64,000 bases of DNA from Streptomyces sp. NBC_00461 (GCF_036013935.1 NZ_CP107902.1:5799001-5863000), one strand, 5' to 3'. Positions 7,837 to 16,518 are shown, numbered from the stretch's first letter. Notes: a model not told the origin generated them from the sequence alone. A program made the numbers and translations.

Positions 7837-9651
7837 ATGCGCCCGGACGACGGCGGGGGAGACTTCCGCGGTATCAACCCGGATCGACTCGGTGATCTGA
7901 TCAGGGCGGTCAACTCCAGTACCGGCGATGGCGGTGCGGCGGCCCAGCCGCACATCAACAGCTGGATGAGTCACGCGCGTCGGCTTCAGATGGACACCTC
8001 GCGCCTGTCGAAGATGACCAAGCATCTGAGCTGGGCGCACGATCAACTTCCCATGCTCCGCCGCCGGCACAGCCTGGCCATGGACGAGGAGAAGCAGGAC
8101 AAGGAGATCGGTCTCGGCGGTGGCATGGTCTCGGCCGGCGCCGGCGACATGGGCGCCTACAAGACCCAGTCCGAAGCCCAGAAGGCCGCGAAGAAGGACG
8201 CGAAGGCCTACAAGGACGGGGACATGGGCCTCGATGAGTACATGAAGAAACTCGAGGCCAACCAGAACGACCCGGACTACTGCAAGGCCGCGATGGACGA
8301 GCTGGGTCCCACGGCGCTCTACCGGCTGCAGGACGGCCCGATGATGTTCGACCCCGATCATCCCGAAGCCGGCACACGCATTCTGGCGACGACCGTCGCC
8401 ACCGCCATGCGGAACGGAACGACGTTCAAGGACGACCAGGGCAACGAGGACCTCCAGCACCTGTCCGGACTCCTCGCGTTCGCCGACTTCCCGACGGACG
8501 TCGTAGCCAACCTCGGCAAGCAGTGCCTGGCCCCGGGCAACTACATGTACGGCGAGAAGGTCTGGGAGGCGATGGGGAACGACCCTGCGGCCTCGACCAA
8601 GTTCCTGCACGACAACATGGACCGGATTCCCCAGTGGATGAAGGACGACTCGGATCATCACGGGGGGCTGCCTGACTTCCAGGCGAAGGCTTTCGCAGGT
8701 GTCATTGCGGCGGGGACGCTGAACGGGATGGGCGCGGATGAGAACGTGGCCGCGGACAACACCACGAAGCTGATCAAGTATTACGCCAGCCACGACGGGG
8801 AGCACACCCATTCAGAGGTCCAGGCCGTCTTTGCCAAGGACATCGCCCACTACTTCCCGGACCTTCAGGCTTCGTTGACCGACCCAGGGTTCACGGACCT
8901 GGGTAAGGGGCACGTCACGGTTGATTCGAAACAATGGCAGGCTTTCACCGGCGAAGCTATGCAGAATGCAGACGCGGGGGCCAAACTCCTGGTGTTTGCA
9001 TCGCAGCAAGCTGATGCCTATTCAAGAGATAATCCAGACAGTCCAGTAGCCACTCATGCAAGCGGGGTCATTGACGGATTCTTTAGCCAGGAAGCAACCA
9101 ATGTGTACCAGCAGATGGTGCACGACAAGAAAGAAAATTCGGATGAATGGAAGAGTAAATTCCAGGAGCAAGCAAATACGGCTGCTGACACAGTGATCGA
9201 TGTCGCCCTGGATCCGCAGGGTGCCGCCAAGACGGTTACCGTTACGGTGGTGAAGGATCTAATCCACATGACCACGGATGCCTTCTGGCCGGATGATGAG
9301 GCGCCTGCTCCTAAACCACCCCAGACAATTCAGTGGAGTCATGAGTGGCAAGAGGAGGCGGGAAAGGCGTATGTGCATGGCGGCGGCAAATTCCCTCCAG
9401 TGACTACGGCGGACGGAATCACCTGGACAGGGGATCCGGAAGGGTATGCGAAAGAATATGACTGCCCTAGCTTCATAAATTCCGAGGGGAACTTGACGTT
9501 GTCTGGATCGGAAAAGCAGAAGGCTGCACAAAAAGTGGCGTATAACGCGTGGCTGAAGGATCCGGCGGTAGGTAAGAAAATTGCCGGCGATACCGGATTC
9601 ACTACTCGTGATCAAGGTCGTCATGATGGTCAAGATCTGGCGGGAGGCTGA
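7837..9651 (+). CDS. Large hypothetical protein, probable WXG/DUF6571-like effector
   Basis: 604 aa from ATG 7837. No signal peptide. The N-terminal ~90 residues are helical with a region around RLSKMTKHLSWAHDQLPML, as in type VII-associated proteins. Middle parts such as ALYRLQDGPMMFDPDHPEAG and LLAFADFPTDVVANLG recall large actinobacterial DUF6571-like proteins; that name is from memory and not certain. From about 8990 the gene becomes visibly poorer in G+C: 9121-9180 has 24 G/C of 60 against roughly 70% in neighbours. This points to a separately acquired C-terminal part. The last ~20 residues are charged. The stop overlaps the next start (9651). Confidence 0.75.
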   Translation: MRPDDGGGDFRGINPDRLGDLIRAVNSSTGDGGAAAQPHINSWMSHARRLQMDTSRLSKMTKHLSWAHDQLPMLRRRHSLAMDEEKQDKEIGLGGGMVSAGAGDMGAYKTQSEAQKAAKKDAKAYKDGDMGLDEYMKKLEANQNDPDYCKAAMDELGPTALYRLQDGPMMFDPDHPEAGTRILATTVATAMRNGTTFKDDQGNEDLQHLSGLLAFADFPTDVVANLGKQCLAPGNYMYGEKVWEAMGNDPAASTKFLHDNMDRIPQWMKDDSDHHGGLPDFQAKAFAGVIAAGTLNGMGADENVAADNTTKLIKYYASHDGEHTHSEVQAVFAKDIAHYFPDLQASLTDPGFTDLGKGHVTVDSKQWQAFTGEAMQNADAGAKLLVFASQQADAYSRDNPDSPVATHASGVIDGFFSQEATNVYQQMVHDKKENSDEWKSKFQEQANTAADTVIDVALDPQGAAKTVTVTVVKDLIHMTTDAFWPDDEAPAPKPPQTIQWSHEWQEEAGKAYVHGGGKFPPVTTADGITWTGDPEGYAKEYDCPSFINSEGNLTLSGSEKQKAAQKVAYNAWLKDPAVGKKIAGDTGFTTRDQGRHDGQDLAGG

Positions 9652-10220
9652 TGATGCGCCATCGATGGGCCCCGGCCACGCTCCTTTTTGCTGTGCTGAT
9701 CAGCGCTTGCTCAAACGGAAAGAGTGAGAGTCTGAGTGAAGCTGAGGGGAGGCAGGCTGCTGACAAGGCACGGCGGCCAGTCGCCGAAGTTTATTGGCAG
9801 CTCTACAACTCGATCGGTGGTTCGGCATCCCGGGGGGGTGGCTCCGGATTCTTTGCCGACTGTGAAAAGGTCAGAAAGGATTCAGTGACGTACCGCGTCA
9901 CGACTCTACTGAGCTCCAACAGTAAGAAAGAGCCATTGGAAAACCTGACGGCGACGGTGGCCAAACAGTTGAAGAGTGCAGGATGGAGTTTGAGCCCCTC
10001 CAGCGGAGTTCATCGTTCCGCAGCTAAGAATGGCACCACTGTTGAACTCAATCCGTCACCCGTGAGCGGCACGTCGCTACAGCTGCAGGTCCGGAGTAAA
10101 TGCGTGAATGTGGGCAAGGAGGCGGATGTCCTCACGAGTGACTACGCCAACGCTTCGGACAGTTACAGCAATTCCCAGGCATCGGCATCTCCGGTCCCCA
10201 CGACATTCGCCAAGCCTTAG
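9651..10220 (+). CDS. Small lipoprotein, paralogue of the next gene
   Basis: 189 aa; hydrophobic leader with lipobox ISAC (Cys20). It shares with the next gene a motif AADKARRPVAEVYWQLYN, a segment AGW(S/D)L-P...AKNG-(T/I)-VEL and a late RSKCVNVG. Two cysteines besides the lipidated one (FFADCEKV and SKCVNV) could form a disulfide. ATG 9651 overlaps the upstream stop; ATG 9654 has better spacing from GGGAGG (9642-9647). Base composition is lower in G+C than the window average, like the 3' end of the preceding gene. It might act as an immunity or accessory protein for that gene; this is inference from position. Confidence 0.75.
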   Translation: MMRHRWAPATLLFAVLISACSNGKSESLSEAEGRQAADKARRPVAEVYWQLYNSIGGSASRGGGSGFFADCEKVRKDSVTYRVTTLLSSNSKKEPLENLTATVAKQLKSAGWSLSPSSGVHRSAAKNGTTVELNPSPVSGTSLQLQVRSKCVNVGKEADVLTSDYANASDSYSNSQASASPVPTTFAKP

Positions 10221-10235
10221 CTGGGAAATGAGTTC

Positions 10236-10835
10236 GTGACAATGACTCACCGCAGTTTTCCGCCGCTGGCTGCCGCGGCGCTGGTTCTTGCCGCGTTTGC
10301 TGCAGGGTGCGGTGATGAGCGAATAGGCGTCTCTGACGGCAAGAGAGCGGCCGACGAATCCCGCCAGCCAGTCGCGAAAACGTACTGGAGACTGCACAAC
10401 GCCCTCGCCAACCAGCTCTACCTGACGCTCGGCGTTGGCGGCTTTACCGATTGCGCGGATCGAAATATCAAGAATTCAGTAGAGTGCGTAGTCGATGAGC
10501 CTCTCGCGGCGAAATCGGAAAAGCAGACCGAAGACCAATTCGTGGCGATGGCGAAAAGCATCCTGAGCACGGCCGGCTGGGATCTGAAACCCGCTGGCGA
10601 CATGCTTCAGTCTGCCAAGAAGAACGGCATCGAGGTCCAGTTGCGCTCGTTTGACCGAACAGGCGACGATGGCGCGCTGGTTCGCCTGGTCGTCGTGGGA
10701 AAGTGCACGAATGTCGGTCAGGCCAAAGACGACATCTTCGATGCCTACGGCGGATCGGAACGCGACGAGTACCGCTCCTCCTCTGCGTCGCCCATCCCCA
10801 TTCCGAGCTTCCTCGATTCGGACGAGGCCCCCTGA
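10236..10835 (+). CDS. Small lipoprotein, paralogue of the previous gene
   Basis: 199 aa from GTG 10236 (ATG 10242 is an alternative). Lipobox AAGC, Cys25. It carries AADESRQPVAKTYWRLHN, AGWDLKPAG followed by SAKKNGIEVQL, and VVGKCTNVG, all aligned with the preceding gene, so the two are a tandem duplicate that has diverged. A Ser/Pro-rich tail closes both. The conserved cysteines (TDCADR and GKCTNV) suggest an extracytoplasmic disulfide. Function unknown. Confidence 0.75.
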   Translation: MTMTHRSFPPLAAAALVLAAFAAGCGDERIGVSDGKRAADESRQPVAKTYWRLHNALANQLYLTLGVGGFTDCADRNIKNSVECVVDEPLAAKSEKQTEDQFVAMAKSILSTAGWDLKPAGDMLQSAKKNGIEVQLRSFDRTGDDGALVRLVVVGKCTNVGQAKDDIFDAYGGSERDEYRSSSASPIPIPSFLDSDEAP

Positions 10836-10874
10836 ATCACCTGTTCACGGTGCCCACCTACCGACTGGAGTCCC

Positions 10875-11189
10875 ATGGCTGACAAAGTACCGAGCCCGAT
10901 GTGGCAAGAGCTGGACAAGCTCTATCAGGAGGTGTCCAAGGGCATCGCCGCAGTGGCCGACGCGCTCAAGACCGCCGACAAGCAGATGGCCGGCGGCAAG
11001 GGCAACGTGTGGGTCGGTCCCAACGCCCGGACCTGGGGGAGCGATCTGCACGGAGCCAATACCGACCTGTCCAAGCAGGCGCATGATTTCCTTGCCGAGG
11101 TGACGAGGCAGCGCGCTTCGCACCCGAAGGAAGTCACCCAGGCCGAGGCCGACAGCGAGCGTCGATTCCTTGCCGGACGGATGGGTTGA
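10875..11189 (+). CDS. Small WXG100-like helical protein
   Basis: 104 aa from ATG 10875. Two predicted helices flank a turn containing GKGNVWVGPNARTWGSDLHG, similar in spirit to the WxG turn of WXG100 proteins, although the exact Trp-X-Gly motif is not present. No signal peptide, as expected for a type VII-type substrate. A decayed second copy follows at 11343. Assignment rests on size, helical pattern and neighbours. Confidence 0.65.
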   Translation: MADKVPSPMWQELDKLYQEVSKGIAAVADALKTADKQMAGGKGNVWVGPNARTWGSDLHGANTDLSKQAHDFLAEVTRQRASHPKEVTQAEADSERRFLAGRMG

Positions 11190-11623
11190 CCGTGATGTGG
11201 CGACGCCCGAAGCAAACGATTACCGGTCGTCATCCGTATCTCCAACCCCGGTGCCGGATACCTTCATCGATCCCCTTGCGGCCTCCTCACTCGCCGTCAG
11301 CCGTCCTCAGGCTGACCAACTACCAACTGCGTGCTGAGTGCCATGCCTGACAAAGCGTCTGGCTCGACCTGGTAAGCGCTGGACAAGCACTACCCGCTCC
11401 GGCTGAATCCAGGCCATCGACCGCTGACCGCCCGCCCCGCGACCACCCGGGAACATCCCCACGGCACACCCAGCTGATCGCAAAAGACCGCTCACCAGCG
11501 GGCCAAGAGTGGGTGATCCGGGGGTTCGGGCGTTGACGCCGGCCCGGTCTGTCGAGAAACGTCTGAGGCGGCCGTTGCAGGTGCTCGGCCGAGGGCCGGG
11601 TTCCAGAACGGGGTGCGACAGCT
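11190..11623. other. 434-bp gap with a gene remnant
   Basis: No intact gene is supported. The part at 11325-11430 is a decayed copy of the preceding gene (separate entry). The remainder, to the GTG at 11624, shows nothing I recognise. Confidence 0.6.
11343..11430 (+). pseudogene. Decayed copy of the WXG-like gene at 10875
   Basis: ATGCCTGACAAAG at 11343 matches ATGGCTGACAAAG at 10875, followed by the aligned residues TGG-stop-xxx-CTG-GAC-AAG (TGG-CAA-GAG-CTG-GAC-AAG in the intact gene). The Gln codon has become TAA at 11373. The match extends upstream: CTACCAACTG against CTACCGACTG, with a short insertion before the start. Similarity fades after about 11430, where a frame change is needed. 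Confidence 0.65.
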
Positions 11624-11896
11624 GTGGGCTACCGCGGCGGAGACGCAGAGCACATACATGCGTCTGCTTCAGCCATGAAAACGGTCGTGACCTCGGCCGG
11701 GACACACTCCAAAGCAGCGACTTCGGCCGGGAAGCAGGCCTCCGACGCAGCGGGCGACGCCAGGGTGGCCTCGGCGGTCATCGCACTCGCCCGCGCGCTG
11801 GCGAAAGCAGCGGCCGACACCAGTACCTCCGTCAGCGATCTGGGTGAGGTCGCCACAACCACCGCCGCCAACCTCGCGAAAGCCACCGGCAAGTGA
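11624..11896 (+). CDS. Small Ala-rich helical protein, WXG100-like partner
   Basis: 90 aa from GTG 11624. Almost entirely Ala/Ser/Thr-rich helix (for example ASDAAGDARVASAVIALA) with no signal peptide, Cys or membrane helix. Its stop overlaps the GTG of the next gene, which has an N-terminal WXG-like domain, so the pair may form a heterodimer as EsxA/EsxB-type proteins do. That is inferred from size and coupling; no sequence signature proves it. Confidence 0.65.
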   Translation: MGYRGGDAEHIHASASAMKTVVTSAGTHSKAATSAGKQASDAAGDARVASAVIALARALAKAAADTSTSVSDLGEVATTTAANLAKATGK

Positions 11897-13128
11897 CCGC
11901 GCCCACCTACCCGGTGCCCTCCGGCGACCCCGAGACCCTGCGCACAGCCGCGCGCCAGTACAAGACCCTCGCGCAGGATCACTCCACCCTGCTGACGACC
12001 TTCCAGCGTCATGTCGACGCGATCCTCACGGGCTGGACCGGCCCGTTGGCCGCGCAATACAAGTCCGCCGCGGAAGGCGTGTATCCGCGCTTCAAGGCGG
12101 TTCACGAGGCCGCCGCTTCGGCCCACACCGCGCTGCACAAATACGCCGGAGCCCTGGAGACCGCGCAAAAGGCCGTGAGTGGCGCCAACAGGAGTTCCAG
12201 CAAAGACGCGCACAACTCCCACGCCTCTGCTGCCGCTCACGGCCAGTCGGTGCACCAGCTCGGCTTGCAGGTCGGCGATGCGAACTCGGCCCTGAGCCGC
12301 GCCGCAGGCACCTGCGCGTCGGCACTCGGCCAGGCGCAGACCACGCTGGCCAGGACCTGCCCGGACACGATGTCCGCGAAGCAGCTCAAAGAGCAGGTGG
12401 ACAAGGTCGGCGAGGAACTGAAGGAAGAGAACCCCGGACTGTGGGAGAAGCTCTTCGGGCCGGAGGGCGAACTGCGGAAGTGGGACGAGAAGTTGCATGC
12501 CGTACCGGCGCCGTACGCCGACATGGTGCTGCTCAAGCTCATGAGCTCCGCTGAAGGTGCGGAGGAAAGTGCCAAAACTGCCGAGGAGTTCGCCGCCAGG
12601 ATTCCCGAGCTGATGGAGGCCGACTTCCCGAAGATGGCCCGCCCGATCATGAACGCCATGAGCCGAGGCGAGGCCACGGAAGCCGATCTCGCCCAGGCGA
12701 TCGAGGACTTCGCCAAGGACTGGGACGCGATCGCCAAGTGGAACGCCGGGACGAAGGCGGCCAGTTTGAGTGAAGCCGCGCGGCTGCCTTGGCTGCGCGG
12801 TGTGGGAGTAGGCCTGAACGGGCTGGCATTCATCGGCGACGCCTACACCATGGTGAATCCCGAGGACAAGGGTGCGATGGGCTGGGTGGACCGCGGCGCC
12901 GCCGGGGTCAACGCCGGACTTGTCGGGTGGGACACCCTCGCCCTACTCACACCCCTGGATGCCGTTCCTGGCGTGGGGGAAGTCGTCATGATCGGTACCG
13001 GCCTCTTCCTGGGTGGCGACTACCTTTACCACCACTGGAAGCCGTTCAAGAACGTGTGTGACGCCACCGGCCACGCCGTCGCATCCGCTGCCAAGAGCAC
13101 CTGGCATGCGGTCACCAGCATTTTCTGA
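11893..13128 (+). CDS. WXG100-domain protein with hydrophobic C-terminus, candidate type VII effector
   Basis: 411 aa from GTG 11893, coupled by a 4-base overlap to the preceding small gene. Residues ~1-130 are helical with ILTGWTGPLAAQYKSAA, a WXG-type turn (Trp-Thr-Gly). A linker contains KEENPGLWEKLFGPEGEL. From about residue 300 there are Gly/Ala-rich hydrophobic segments (GVGVGLNGLAFIGDAYTMV, GVGEVVMIGTGLFLGG), the kind seen in pore-forming or membrane-inserting ends of LXG/WXG proteins. No catalytic motif was found. Called a possible exported effector, not a proven toxin. Confidence 0.7.
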   Translation: MTAPTYPVPSGDPETLRTAARQYKTLAQDHSTLLTTFQRHVDAILTGWTGPLAAQYKSAAEGVYPRFKAVHEAAASAHTALHKYAGALETAQKAVSGANRSSSKDAHNSHASAAAHGQSVHQLGLQVGDANSALSRAAGTCASALGQAQTTLARTCPDTMSAKQLKEQVDKVGEELKEENPGLWEKLFGPEGELRKWDEKLHAVPAPYADMVLLKLMSSAEGAEESAKTAEEFAARIPELMEADFPKMARPIMNAMSRGEATEADLAQAIEDFAKDWDAIAKWNAGTKAASLSEAARLPWLRGVGVGLNGLAFIGDAYTMVNPEDKGAMGWVDRGAAGVNAGLVGWDTLALLTPLDAVPGVGEVVMIGTGLFLGGDYLYHHWKPFKNVCDATGHAVASAAKSTWHAVTSIF

Positions 13129-13153
13129 GAAGTCGGACGGAGACAGCAAAATC

Positions 13154-13942
13154 ATGACAGGTGACCCACGGCAGGCGGATGCCGATGCGGCACAGGCCCT
13201 CATGGATCAGGTCGAACGGGACGGCGCTGTGCAGCTACCGGCCTTGTCGACAGCCGAACTGTGCGTACTCGGCGCCATGCAGGCCACGCTGATCGACGAG
13301 GTCTCCTGGTCGTGGTGGTCGGGCATGACGGAGGCTGAGCGGTTCGGGATCTCGGCCATGGCCCTGAAATTCCTCGTTCACCGTGAACTGCTCGATGAAC
13401 CGGAGCCCGGGGCAATCGAGGATGATTCCACGGAGAACGTCGCCCTGCCGGCCCGTCCCCTGCTCGCCATGATTCTGGCCGGCCGGACACAACCGGCTTT
13501 CGTTGTCGTCCGCGCGGAGGGCGCAAAAGCTGCACCAGAGCGGATGCGCTTGTACGGAATTGCCGAAGAAGGCCGAGGCCTGCGGGCCGTACTGGCCGAG
13601 ACAGGCCCCGGAAAACTGCCCACGAGGTTCGGGCCGGCCTACGAGTACGCACTGGTCAGCCCTGCCGAAGCGGTCAGTTCCCTACTGCGCTGGGTCGACC
13701 GCGCCCCGGCCGGTCACAAGCTCGGCCGACGTCCTGCCAAAATCATCGACGTGTACCAGCCCAACAAGGGCTCGGGTCCGGCGCGTGATCGCTTCGAGGT
13801 GCATCGGGGCGGCCCTTCGGGCCTGCGCGTCGAGCAGGGGAGTACCGACAGTTCCGGCACTTCCGCGCCGATCGACTTTGACGAAGACGGCTTCGGTCGG
13901 CTCCTGACCGACCTGTTCACTCGTCAGGGGAACGCTGCATGA
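13154..13942 (+). CDS. Hypothetical protein, possible type VII secretion accessory (EspG-like role)
   Basis: 262 aa from ATG 13154. The frame is open further upstream, but residues before it are shadow of the preceding gene. No signal or membrane helix. Residues ~30-90 contain LSTAELCVLGAMQATLIDEV and a Trp pair (SWSWWSGM); a central part reads ALPARPLLAMILAGRTQPAF. Alternating hydrophobic strands and helices recall EspG-type chaperones of ESX systems, but there is no diagnostic motif, so this is only a suggestion. The stop overlaps the next gene's ATG. Confidence 0.7.
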   Translation: MTGDPRQADADAAQALMDQVERDGAVQLPALSTAELCVLGAMQATLIDEVSWSWWSGMTEAERFGISAMALKFLVHRELLDEPEPGAIEDDSTENVALPARPLLAMILAGRTQPAFVVVRAEGAKAAPERMRLYGIAEEGRGLRAVLAETGPGKLPTRFGPAYEYALVSPAEAVSSLLRWVDRAPAGHKLGRRPAKIIDVYQPNKGSGPARDRFEVHRGGPSGLRVEQGSTDSSGTSAPIDFDEDGFGRLLTDLFTRQGNAA

Positions 13943-14625
13943 ACCTGCCCGAGATGACCGAGCCCGCCCACTACACGGAGGAGCGCTCGGCGCTGCGGTG
14001 GCCGCTGGTGTTCCACGGCTTCTTCTGGCCTCTGCTCCTGGTGGCGTCTTTCACAGCGCTGGCGGTAACCAAAAATTACGTATTCATGATCGGTGTGATT
14101 CTGGGCGTCTTCGGTTCCGTGAGTCTCGGCGGCCTGCACCTGGCCGAGAAGCGGCCGATCGGCATTCGTGTCGACTCGGCCGGAATCTGGATCGGCGGCA
14201 TCCAGCGCGCCGAGCGCATGCGGGCTGCTGGGAAGACGCCAGCGAAGCTGTCACGGGCGGGAGCGCAGCAGCGGCAGGTCTTCTTCTGCCCCTGGGATGC
14301 GGTGCAACGGGTCGAGGTGATCACCGAGCGCAAGGAGATCCGAAAGATCGCCAAACTCGGCGAGGGTGTGGGTGCGTCCCGCTCGGAGGTTGCCACCCGC
14401 GCCATCAAGCTCGGCCTCCTGACGGCTCCGTACATGCGGGCCGTCCTGGTGCTCAACGTCGACCTCTCCGCCGCGGTCGTTCCGGAGTTCCGCCCACCGG
14501 TGGAACGCTCCTTCTGGAAAACCGGATCCCCTCAACGCTTCGCCCCCTCTCCTATCTGGTGCGCCCCCACCCGCCACCCGGAACAGCTGAGGACCGCCCT
14601 GGCTCACCTCGCTCGCCGCGCCTGA
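13939..14625 (+). CDS. Hypothetical membrane protein
   Basis: 228 aa; ATG 13939 overlaps the previous stop (ATGA). Two close membrane helices (residues ~22-43 LVFHGFFWPLLLVASFTALA and ~48-65) are followed by a soluble domain with RQVFFCPWDAVQRVEVITERKE, a PH-like strand pattern common in actinobacterial membrane proteins. Last gene of the type VII-like run and coupled to it. Function unknown. Confidence 0.7.
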   Translation: MNLPEMTEPAHYTEERSALRWPLVFHGFFWPLLLVASFTALAVTKNYVFMIGVILGVFGSVSLGGLHLAEKRPIGIRVDSAGIWIGGIQRAERMRAAGKTPAKLSRAGAQQRQVFFCPWDAVQRVEVITERKEIRKIAKLGEGVGASRSEVATRAIKLGLLTAPYMRAVLVLNVDLSAAVVPEFRPPVERSFWKTGSPQRFAPSPIWCAPTRHPEQLRTALAHLARRA

Positions 14626-14706
14626 TCAACGCCACCCATATCGGCACAGTTCGCTGTTACGACCCGTATCACGGTGACGGCTGGGGCGGATCGAGGAGGT
14701 TTTGGG

Positions 14707-14907
14707 TCAGACGGTCTTGCGTGACGTGTCCGTCTTGAGCGCCTCGATGAAGGTGGTGAAGGCTCCGGTCGGGAGGGCGAGGACGCCCTGGGAGGGTGCC
14801 TTCGAATCGCGTATGGCGATTCGGGTGTGCAGGTTCGCTATCTCCACGCAGGCGTTGCCGTCGCCGCCGCCGGAGTAGGACGACTTCTGCCAGTGGTCGG
14901 GGGTCAC
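14707..14907 (-). CDS. DUF397 domain protein
   Basis: 66 aa from ATG 14907. It shows the DUF397 pattern: WQKSSYSGGGDGNACVEIA near the start, then IAIRDSK, and an F-T-x-F-I-E-A-L motif at the end. These proteins nearly always pair with a Scr1-type helix-turn-helix regulator, as here (start 10 bases after the regulator stop). They are thought to act as small partner or toxin-like proteins of that regulator. Confidence 0.9.
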   Translation of the reverse strand: MTPDHWQKSSYSGGGDGNACVEIANLHTRIAIRDSKAPSQGVLALPTGAFTTFIEALKTDTSRKTV

Positions 14908-14917
14908 CTCGGTTGCC

Positions 14918-15769
14918 TCACAGTTCCTTCGCCAGCTCGTGGATGAAGTCGCGCGAACGCGTGGGTTCGAGCGCTACCGCTTCCACTCTACGGAAGAGTG
15001 TTCGGAACACGCCGAGCTGGGCTTCGGAGTCGATGAAGACGGTGCCGTGCGGGGCGTCGCGTACCACGGTGTCCAGCCTTGGTAGGGCGCCGCCCGCGTA
15101 CACCATGGCGCTGCCGAGGTCAGCGAAGTCCTCCAGAGCGAAGGGGATGACGCGTACCGTGACCTGGTCCGCTTCGGAGAGTTCCAGAATGTGGGTCAGC
15201 TGGGCTTGCGAGGTGGCGCGGCCTCCAACCCTGATGCGCAGTGCTGCTTCATGGACCACAGCGGTGTAAGGGACTGGCGGCTCTTGCTCGATGATGACGC
15301 GCCGCCGCATGCGATGCCGTACACGCAACTCGAGTTCGTCCTGCGGGAGTTCAGGGATCCGGCGCGAGAAGAGAGCCTCGGCGTAGCTCTCTGTCTGGAG
15401 TAGTCCGGGGACGTGCAGGAAGTCCACGTCCCATCGGTAGGTGGCGTGGTACTCCAGCTCGGAGAGATCCAGGAACGACGTGGGCAGCAGCCCGCGGTAC
15501 TCCTCCCACCAGCCGCGAGTACGGTCCGTTGTCATCGCCGCAAGGGCATCGACCAAGTCCTCGTCCGTGCAGGCGTAGTGCGCTGCGATCCGGCGTAGCC
15601 GTGTCTCGCTCAGGCCTGCGAGGCCGGCCTCGATCTGGCTCACCTGCGCGGAGTCCGTCCCAAGCAGTGCGGCGGCTTCACGTCCCTTGAGGCCCGCCGC
15701 GTCGCGTAGCTTGCGCAGCTCAGAACCCAGGCGCACCTGTCGTGCTGTGGCCTGCTGCCTGCGTGGCAT
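14918..15769 (-). CDS. Scr1/DUF5753-family helix-turn-helix regulator
   Basis: 283 aa from ATG 15769. Residues ~12-66 form an XRE helix-turn-helix (ELRKLRDAAGLKGREAAALL, SQIEAGLAGLSETRLRRIA). The remainder is the DUF5753 (Scr1) domain, seen in FLHVPGLLQTESYAEALF, HEAALRIRVGG and VRVIPFALEDF. It is followed by its DUF397 partner. This pair type is very abundant in Streptomyces and often flanks a divergent RsbW-like ATPase, as it does here. It probably represses its own or the divergent promoter. Confidence 0.92.
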   Translation of the reverse strand: MPRRQQATARQVRLGSELRKLRDAAGLKGREAAALLGTDSAQVSQIEAGLAGLSETRLRRIAAHYACTDEDLVDALAAMTTDRTRGWWEEYRGLLPTSFLDLSELEYHATYRWDVDFLHVPGLLQTESYAEALFSRRIPELPQDELELRVRHRMRRRVIIEQEPPVPYTAVVHEAALRIRVGGRATSQAQLTHILELSEADQVTVRVIPFALEDFADLGSAMVYAGGALPRLDTVVRDAPHGTVFIDSEAQLGVFRTLFRRVEAVALEPTRSRDFIHELAKEL

Positions 15770-16007
15770 GGCTTCCTCCTTGGGCTCAACCGCCGTGAAG
15801 CAGTGCCTCGTTCGGGCGCTAGATTACGGCAACGGCTTGCGTAGGACCAAAATTGACCCCTACTGTCAGTGGCGCGACGCACACGCTGTGGAGTCCCGGG
15901 GCCCCGGAAGCGCACCACTCCGTCCTGCCATGACGGCTGCGGCAATGCCACCGCCCGCGACCGCGGTGAGATCCGCCAACTCTCCCTCCCTCAATAGGAG
16001 TTCAGCC

Positions 16008-16427
16008 ATGCCTGAAAGCGAGTCCGACCCCTGGGAGTACTCCCTCTACATCCCGAACGACCCCCGCGCTGTCACCGTCTGCCGCCGCACCCTCCGTCTG
16101 ATCCTCACCATGCACGGCCTGATCCGCCTCGTCGACACTGCCGAGCTGCTCGCGACGGAGTTGGTCTCCAACGCCGTACGCCACACCAAGGGGCCCGCTG
16201 CGCTTCGCGTGCGCTGGTCGGCCGGCGTGCTGCGGATCGGGGCGTGGGATGCGAGCCCTGAACCGCCCGAGCCGCCAGGGGCGTTGGACCAGCTCGTCGG
16301 TCTCGATCTGGAGGAGGGACGCGGGCTTGCTCTGGTGCGGGCCTGTGCCGACGTGTGGGGGTGGCAGCCACTCGCCAGGGGCGGCAACCGGGGCAAGTAC
16401 GTGTGGTGCGACCTGGTCGCGGCGTAG
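16008..16427 (+). CDS. RsbW-like ATP-binding protein (anti-sigma/serine kinase type)
   Basis: 139 aa from ATG 16008, behind AGGAG at 15996-16000. HATPase fold with N-box ELVSNAVRHT (residues ~47-56), a short G1-like segment (GAWDAS) and a late GRGLALVRACADVWG lid. The frame is open upstream to 15687 but without similarity. Such short kinases in Streptomyces either bind sigma factors or form part of conservon-like systems. It is divergent from the Scr1/DUF397 pair, sharing a 238-bp intergenic region. Confidence 0.88.
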   Translation: MPESESDPWEYSLYIPNDPRAVTVCRRTLRLILTMHGLIRLVDTAELLATELVSNAVRHTKGPAALRVRWSAGVLRIGAWDASPEPPEPPGALDQLVGLDLEEGRGLALVRACADVWGWQPLARGGNRGKYVWCDLVAA

Positions 16428-16481
16428 TGCGTTGATCACGTCGTACGGCATCGCCGATGAGGGTGAGGCCGAACGTAGTGC

Positions 16482-16518
16482 GGGTGTGGACCGGGAGCGT
16501 TTCTCCGGGTCCACACCC
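16482..16518 (+). terminator. Strong hairpin terminator
   Basis: GGGTGTGGACC at 16482-16492 pairs with GGTCCACACCC at 16508-16518. Pairing continues inward through one mismatch and four more pairs, with a CGTT loop. It lies 54 bases after the RsbW-like gene and can also serve the convergent lipoprotein gene. No U-tract, as is usual in Streptomyces. Confidence 0.75.

Noticed and set aside
11509..11847. Open frame of 112 codons overlapping the small gene at 11624
   Set aside because: The composition is R/G-rich with no helical WXG pattern, and the alternate frame contains the coupled gene with a clear partner.
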